Of a stretch of DNA of 11,034 bases, positions 7,328 to 11,034 are shown piece by piece (position 1 is the first letter of the stretch; every line of letters starts with the position of its first letter). The stretch lies in assembly GCA_035543875.1 (NCBI GenBank), contig DATKIY010000160.1:1-11034 (forward strand), read 5' to 3'. The notes beneath the pieces were generated by a model. The model had not been told where the DNA came from. It ran no database searches and worked only from the letters and a program-made list of their open reading frames with translations. The stretch is from DATKIY01 sp035543875. Lineage in GTDB: Bacteria > Actinomycetota > Actinomycetes > JAHEKZ01. The translations under genes and the position numbers were made by a program.

Positions 7328-7717
7328 ATGTCGAGGGTGTTGGTGACTGGGATATCGGGAACCGGCAAGTCGTCGGCGCGCCGAACTTGGCCGACGCGGT
7401 TATCGGGCCGTAGACACCGATGATCCAGGCTGGCGCAAGTATTGCGAGTATGAGAACCAGGCGAAGTTCTACGACCGGTTCGAGGCGTCGTCCTACTCAG
7501 CGCCCCTGCTGACGTGATCCTTGACCGGATCGCACGCAGAACGACGAACGACTACGGGAAGACTTCACTGGAACGAGCGATGGTCCTGGATGACCTCGCG
7601 AGCGTCGAGCCGCTGCTCCGGGCGAACTGCACGCATGAGCTGGATGCCGGCCGACCGTTATCCGAAGTCGTTGCCGACTTGGTCGCGATCGCATCTCTCC
7701 CGATGAGGACGCCCTAA
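7328..7717 (+). pseudogene. Decayed P-loop nucleotide kinase-like ATPase (frameshifts and internal deletion)
   Basis: ATG 7328 opens MSRVLVTGISGTGKSSA with an intact Walker A (GISGTGKS). At about 7379 the frame breaks. The next frame from 7380 continues sensibly as AELGRRGYRAVDTDDPGW, as in a Leu codon with two bases lost. After KYCEYENQAKFYDRFEA the frame shifts back at about 7486 to VVLLSAPADVILDRIARRTT, and runs through VEPLLRANCTHELDA to TAA at 7715-7717. The piece between DDPGW and ENQAKFY is far shorter than in relatives as I recall them, so about 30-50 residues appear deleted. Intact members are shikimate-kinase-like small ATPases of about 170-185 residues with no firm function, common in Actinobacteria. 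Two frameshifts plus a deletion argue for a dead gene rather than a sequencing slip. It converges on nucS with 53 bases between stops. Confidence 0.8.
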
Positions 7718-7770
7718 CCCCATCTTCGAGGGACATTCCGAACACTCGGGTAGCCCAGGTTGTCCTCGTA

Positions 7771-8448
7771 CTAGAACAGTCGCTCATCCACATTGTCGAT
7801 ACCGCGCAGGGCGTCGTAGTCGAGCGTGACGCAGCGAATGCCGCGATCCGTGGCAAGCACTCGCGCCTGAGGCTTGATCTCCTGTGCGGCGAATACGCCT
7901 AGCACCGGGTGCAGGTGAGGATCGCGGTTGAGCAACTCGAGCTAACGCGTTAGTTGCTCGACGCCATCGATGTCCCCGCGTCGCTTGATTTCAATGGCAA
8001 CTGTCGTGCCGTCGGCGTCTCGCGCCAAAATATCGACCGGCCCGATGGCCGTTCCGTACTCGCGTCTGACGAGGGTCCAGCCATCGCCCAACGACTCGAT
8101 ATGAGTGGCAAGCAGAGCCTGCAGGTGCGCCTCGACACCGTCTTTCTGGAGGCCGGGGTCGATGCCGAGTTCGTGTGACGTGTCGTGGAGTACCTCGTCG
8201 ATCGTGATGACTAATTTGTCACCGGTCTTGGTATGCGCCACCGTCCAGGTTCCGACTCCTTCATCGTCCACGTCAAAGGCAGTTCGGCAAGGCGGGCTCA
8301 TCCAATTAAGTGGCTTGTACGAGCCGCCGTCGCTGTGAACGAGTACGGAGCCATCGGCCTTGACCAGAATGAGGCGCATCGCCGTAGGGAGATGCGCGGT
8401 CAGTCGACCTTCGTAGTCGACCGAGCAGCGGGCTATGACAAGACGCAT
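7771..8448 (-). pseudogene. nucS: Mismatch-specific endonuclease NucS/EndoMS, interrupted by an in-frame TAG
   Basis: NucS cuts both strands at mismatches and replaces MutS/MutL in Actinobacteria. From ATG 8448 the frame spans 226 codons to TAG at 7771, the usual full length. It opens MRLVIARCSVDYEGRL, has the N-terminal DNA-binding domain, and carries the nuclease motif GPVDILARD...VAIEIKRRG with D139, E153 and K155. After DGVEQLTR168 comes TAG (7944-7942), where relatives have Tyr. Without any frame change it continues LELLNRDPHLHPVLGVFAA, KPQARVLATDRGIRC, and ends ERLF. As written, translation gives 168 residues and loses 57 codon positions, including the C-terminal tail reported to bind the replication clamp. 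Causes could be a nonsense mutation, readthrough or a base-call error. The start lacks a ribosome site, but a TAGGCT allows leaderless expression. A longer upstream frame (to 8736) overlaps the lipoprotein gene and is not NucS-like. Confidence 0.88.
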
Positions 8449-8455
8449 GGCAGTT

Positions 8456-8486
8456 AGCCTATGGAACGGTTCAGTAGCCGTCGCAA
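8456..8486 (-). promoter_or_regulatory. Possible promoter for leaderless nucS
   Basis: On the minus strand TAGGCT (8461-8456, fits TANNNT) ends seven bases before the nucS ATG, and TTGCGA (8486-8481) lies 19 bases further up as a weak -35. This would start transcription at the ATG and fits the absence of a Shine-Dalgarno. It overlaps the end of the lipoprotein gene. Prediction by eye only. Confidence 0.3.
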
Positions 8487-8881
8487 GCCTCGAGCCCCCG
8501 GTCCAGATCCTCCCGTTGCCAGCCCCGCAGCTCCTTTCCACGCCACACCAATTCCCCGTCGTTTCGTTCGGGTGGTTCGTACGCAGCAAGTGACAGTGAC
8601 TTGTATCCCCGAAACGCGACGCCGGAGTCGTCGGTGAGAGTCTGATCATCGTGATCGCCAGCCATCTCGACGGCTCCGCCAAGGGAGACCCCTCTGTCCA
8701 TGGCTTCGTCAAACGCTTGTCGATCCCCAGCTGCATAGGACTCAGACATCGCGCGGAGTCCGTCGCATCCCTCTGACATAGCGTTCTCGACCTCGTTGGA
8801 GCAGGCCGAAAGTAGTAAGGCCCCTACGGGCATCGCAGCGCTGAGGGTCAGGGCAACCCTCGATAGTTTCGAAATAGCCAT
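8471..8881 (-). CDS. Small predicted lipoprotein, unknown function
   Basis: The 136-residue product starts at ATG 8881. Residues 1-26 are a lipoprotein signal peptide: SKLSR, hydrophobic core, and lipobox LLSAC with C27 as the lipidation site. The mature protein is acidic and mostly helical (NEVENAMSEGCDGLRAMSESYAAGDRQAFDEAM), with two more cysteines near residue 37 and near the C-terminus (EACDGY) that could pair. I recognise no family. It should be anchored outside the cytoplasmic membrane. It lies 22 bases upstream of nucS on the same strand, so the two may be co-transcribed. The frame can be extended upstream to 8992, but those residues do not look like a signal sequence and there is no better start. 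No clear ribosome site precedes ATG 8881, so the start is moderately certain. Confidence 0.7.
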   Translation of the reverse strand: MAISKLSRVALTLSAAMPVGALLLSACSNEVENAMSEGCDGLRAMSESYAAGDRQAFDEAMDRGVSLGGAVEMAGDHDDQTLTDDSGVAFRGYKSLSLAAYEPPERNDGELVWRGKELRGWQREDLDRGLEACDGY

Positions 8882-9182
8882 CAGATGAGTGTGGCAGACA
8901 TAGCTGGCGAACTGTACGTGGTGCTGGCTGCTAGCGCACTTCTTCATGACCAAGACGCAGTCCGGAATGACTTGGCGCATCCGAAGGGCCAAGGCACCCG
9001 TCGTGTGGCCGTAACGAATCTGATCCCGGCGACGACATCTGATCAGAGGGCGATGAGAGGAACGAAATGGCGAAGGAAAAGTAGCCTGCGAAATTGGCGC
9101 GAGGCCTGTCCGGAGAGTTCACTCAGTCAGCCCACTAGAACGAATCGGCGTTGAGCCGAGACTGTCTATGTACCGCCGAGCC
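8882..9182 (+). other. Gene-poor stretch with a possible small (+) transcript or micro-ORF
   Basis: No confident gene is visible here, yet a strong (+) terminator follows at 9183-9224, so something is probably transcribed through it. The best local signal is AGAGG (9056-9060) six bases before ATG 9067, which opens only MAKEK and then TAG (9082-9084). After the TAG the same frame runs on as PAKLARGLSGEFTQSAH to a second TAG (9136-9138), which reads like a small basic protein. A separate (+) frame at 8885-9154 exists but has no ribosome site and poor composition. No tRNA fold was found. A small RNA or a tiny gene broken by a nonsense codon are both possible. Confidence 0.35.
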
Positions 9183-9224
9183 CGACCCCGCTGGAATCCT
9201 TCGAGGACCGGCGGGGTCGTTTTT
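9183..9224 (+). terminator. Strong intrinsic terminator
   Basis: The arms CGACCCCGCTGG (9183-9194) and CCGGCGGGGTCG (9208-9219) pair over 12 positions with a single U-G wobble. The loop can fold further (TCCT/AGGA). The right arm is followed at once by TTTTT (9220-9224). Orientation is (+), so it ends a transcript coming from 8882-9182 and insulates the dehydrogenase gene from upstream reading. There is no matching T-run for the minus strand. Confidence 0.88.
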
Positions 9225-9278
9225 GAGCCCTGACTTGTCAACTGTCTTGGGCACGCTCGCGGGAGTGGCCCCGGTTCG

Positions 9279-9329
9279 GCCCCTAGGGGCGTTGAATGGG
9301 AGGATCGTGGCTGCTCCGGTGGCCGGAGC
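9279..9329 (+). promoter_or_regulatory. Palindromes upstream of the dehydrogenase gene (possible operators)
   Basis: Between the terminator and the gene there are two perfect inverted repeats: GCCCCTAGGGGC (9279-9290), a 12-base palindrome, and GCTCCGG-TGG-CCGGAGC (9313-9329), ending ten bases before the ribosome site. Either may bind a repressor, for example of the TetR type often found with acyl-CoA genes, or the second may form a leader hairpin. No convincing -35/-10 pair was found in 9225-9350. The palindromes are seen; their role is inferred. Confidence 0.4.
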
Positions 9330-9350
9330 GCGAGCGTCCAGGAGACCCAG

Positions 9351-11034
9351 ATGACTCGGGAGTTCACCAAGGTCGGCGTTGTTGGTCTAGGCACCATGGG
9401 CGCAGGCATCGTCGAGGTTTTTGCGCGTCACGGCATCGAAGTCGTGGCCGTTGAACGTGATGATGATGCGCTCCAACACGGCGTTGGACACCTCGAGGCA
9501 TCTACGTCACGCGCTGTCAAGCGCGGGAAGCTTGCCGACGACGAAAAGCAGGCCATCTTCGAGCGGATCACGTTCTCGACGTCTATGAACGATCTGGCTG
9601 ACTGTCATCTGGTAGTCGAAGCGGTGCCCGAGAAGCTGGAGCTCAAGCAGCAGATCTTCACCGAGCTCGATCGCATCACTTCGCCAGATGCCATCTTGGC
9701 CACAAACACTTCCTCTTTGTCGGTTACTGAAATCTCGGTGGCCACTCACCGTCCGGCACAGGTTGTCGGCCTGCACTTCTTCAACCCGGCTCCGGTTCTC
9801 AAGCTGGTAGAAGTCATTCGCACCGTTGTTACTGACGTTGAAGTCATCGACGACATCAAGGTGCTCGCTGAGAAGCTGGGGAAGGTACCTGTCGTCGTCG
9901 GCGACAAGGCTGGCTTCATTGCGAACGCCTTGCTGTTCGGCTACCTCAACCATGCTGCGTCCATGTACGACCAGCGGTACGCGACTCGTGAAGATATTGA
10001 CGCAGCGATGAAGTTCGGCTGCGGCTTGCCGATGGGGCCGTTGGCGTTGTTGGATCTGATCGGACTCGATACGGCGTATGAAATCCTCGACACGATGTAC
10101 AAGCAGACGCGCGATCGACTTCACGCGCCGAGCCCGATCATCAAGCAGATGGTCATGGCCGGGATGAAGGGTCGTAAGACCGGTCGTGGGTTCTACACCT
10201 ACGAAACTGCGGATTCCCCGGTTGTTGTCGCCGACGAGAATGGCGCTGCAACAACCGTTGATGAGCAAGTACGACCGGTGCAGCGTGTCGGCGTGATCGG
10301 GTCGGGCACCATGGCGATTGGCATAGCGGAGGTATTCGCCAAAGCCGAGTTCGACGTCGTGCTTCGGGCACGCGGCAAAGAACAGATCGACAAGGCCAAG
10401 GCAGCCATTCATCGATCGCTGGAGAAGGCGGTTGTTCGCGGCAAACTTTCCGAAGCCGATCGAGACGCGGCGCTGGCACGGATCATTGGCAGCACTTCTT
10501 TCGACGACCTCACTGACTGCGACCTGATCGTCGAAGCGACCGTTGAGGAACTCACGGTCAAGCAGGCGATTTTTGCGACGCTGGATGAGGTCGCCAAGCC
10601 AGGCGCGATTCTGGCGACCACCACCTCGAGTCTGCCTGTGGTTGAGATCGCGGCGGCTACGGGACGCATGCATGACGTGGCGGGGATGCACTTCTTTAAC
10701 CCCGCTCCCGTAATGAAGCTCGTCGAGGTTGTGAAGACCGTCAATACGGGGGAGGAGGTCGCGGCCACCCTTCGCGCCGTGTGTGAACGCCTTGGCAAGC
10801 ACGCTGTGACGTGTGGCGACCGCGCCGGATTCATCGTCAACGCACTGCTCTTTCCGTACCTGAACGATTCGGTTCGGATGCTAGAGGCCCACTATGCAAC
10901 GGCCGACGACATTGACAGTGCCATGAAGGTTGGTTGCGGCTACCCGATGGGTCCGTTCGAGCTGCTCGATGTGGTTGGCCTCGACGTCGCACTCGCGATT
11001 CAACGCACGCTTTATCTCGAGTTCCGCGAGCCTG
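9351..11034 (+). CDS. Two-domain fused 3-hydroxyacyl-CoA (3-hydroxybutyryl-CoA) dehydrogenase (3' end outside window)
   Basis: ATG 9351 has AGGAGA five bases upstream. 561 codons are visible without a stop; the actinobacterial two-domain form is about 590 residues, so little is missing. The protein is a tandem of two complete dehydrogenase units. Unit 1: GLGTMG (G12-G17), acidic E35 after strand 2, NTSSL (N119-S122), HFFNPAPVLKLVEV (H142, E154) and N192. Unit 2: GSGTMA (G317-A322), A340-R341 in place of the acidic residue, TTSSLPV, HFFNPAPVMKLVEV (H447, E459) and N497. The His-Glu pair and the Ser and Asn of the active site are present in both. It interconverts 3-hydroxyacyl-CoA and 3-oxoacyl-CoA, probably the C4 compound, in beta-oxidation, PHB turnover or supply of crotonyl-CoA to the ethylmalonyl-CoA pathway. 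No enoyl-CoA hydratase part is seen, unlike FadB. Cytoplasmic. Confidence 0.92.
   Translation, partial: MTREFTKVGVVGLGTMGAGIVEVFARHGIEVVAVERDDDALQHGVGHLEASTSRAVKRGKLADDEKQAIFERITFSTSMNDLADCHLVVEAVPEKLELKQQIFTELDRITSPDAILATNTSSLSVTEISVATHRPAQVVGLHFFNPAPVLKLVEVIRTVVTDVEVIDDIKVLAEKLGKVPVVVGDKAGFIANALLFGYLNHAASMYDQRYATREDIDAAMKFGCGLPMGPLALLDLIGLDTAYEILDTMYKQTRDRLHAPSPIIKQMVMAGMKGRKTGRGFYTYETADSPVVVADENGAATTVDEQVRPVQRVGVIGSGTMAIGIAEVFAKAEFDVVLRARGKEQIDKAKAAIHRSLEKAVVRGKLSEADRDAALARIIGSTSFDDLTDCDLIVEATVEELTVKQAIFATLDEVAKPGAILATTTSSLPVVEIAAATGRMHDVAGMHFFNPAPVMKLVEVVKTVNTGEEVAATLRAVCERLGKHAVTCGDRAGFIVNALLFPYLNDSVRMLEAHYATADDIDSAMKVGCGYPMGPFELLDVVGLDVALAIQRTLYLEFREP

Noticed and set aside
7727..7768. 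Imperfect inverted repeat CGAGGGACA / TGTCCTCG between the kinase remnant and nucS
   Set aside because: Only eight pairs with a bulge, a 25-base loop and no T-run, so it is too weak to call a terminator.
8449..8736. Upstream extension of nucS to 8736
   Set aside because: It overlaps the lipoprotein gene in another frame, and NucS proteins begin with the MRLVIARCSVDYEGRL region found at 8448.
8885..9154. Plus-strand frame of 89 codons ending before the terminator
   Set aside because: Position fits the terminator, but there is no ribosome site, the composition is unconvincing, and no motif is seen; mentioned only as an alternative to a small RNA.
9507..10802. Long minus-strand open frame of 431 codons
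   Set aside because: It lies wholly inside the dehydrogenase gene on the other strand, whose motifs are unmistakable; the antisense product has no recognisable domain.

Overview
The window reads as chromosomal DNA of a moderately GC-rich actinobacterium. The support is a B12-dependent MeaA-type ethylmalonyl-CoA mutase, a NucS/EndoMS-type mismatch endonuclease gene (the MutS/MutL substitute of Actinobacteria and some Archaea), a two-domain fused 3-hydroxyacyl-CoA dehydrogenase of the actinobacterial type, and a NarL-type two-component pair with typical actinobacterial domains. No tRNA, rRNA, CRISPR array, insertion sequence or phage gene was seen.

Layout. 1-1850: 3' part of the mutase gene (+). 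1957-4355: a small secreted protein, a Cache-like sensor histidine kinase and a NarL/LuxR-type response regulator, all (+); kinase and regulator overlap by ATGA. 4352-4738: a short helical protein with a Pro/Ala-rich tail (-), tail-to-tail with the regulator. 4911-6194: a secreted beta-propeller (+). 6222-7190: a D-amino-acid oxidase (-), convergent with the propeller. 7247-8448: a decayed block holding a stray NucS C-terminal tail (-), a frameshifted and internally deleted P-loop kinase (+), and a full-length nucS frame broken by one in-frame TAG (-). 8471-8881: a small lipoprotein (-). 8882-9350: a 470-base gene-poor stretch with a strong (+) terminator that belongs to no clear gene, then palindromes. 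9351-end: the two-domain 3-hydroxyacyl-CoA dehydrogenase (+), cut by the window edge.

How the genes fit together. The two end genes can belong to the same C4/C5 acyl-CoA metabolism: acetoacetyl-CoA and 3-hydroxybutyryl-CoA feed crotonyl-CoA into the ethylmalonyl-CoA pathway, where the mutase acts. They are about 7.5 kb apart with unrelated genes between. The secreted protein, kinase and regulator look like one signalling unit, with an 18-bp perfect hairpin inside the first codons of the kinase.

The most notable signal is around nucS. A TAG replaces the codon where NucS relatives normally have Tyr, yet the rest of the protein (57 further codons, ending RLF) stays in frame and intact in sequence. 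A second, divergent NucS C-terminus lies about 0.5 kb away on the other side of a dead kinase gene. This suggests rearrangement or gene replacement at nucS, followed or accompanied by loss, with possible consequences for mutation rate. No clearly new defence or metabolic system was found.
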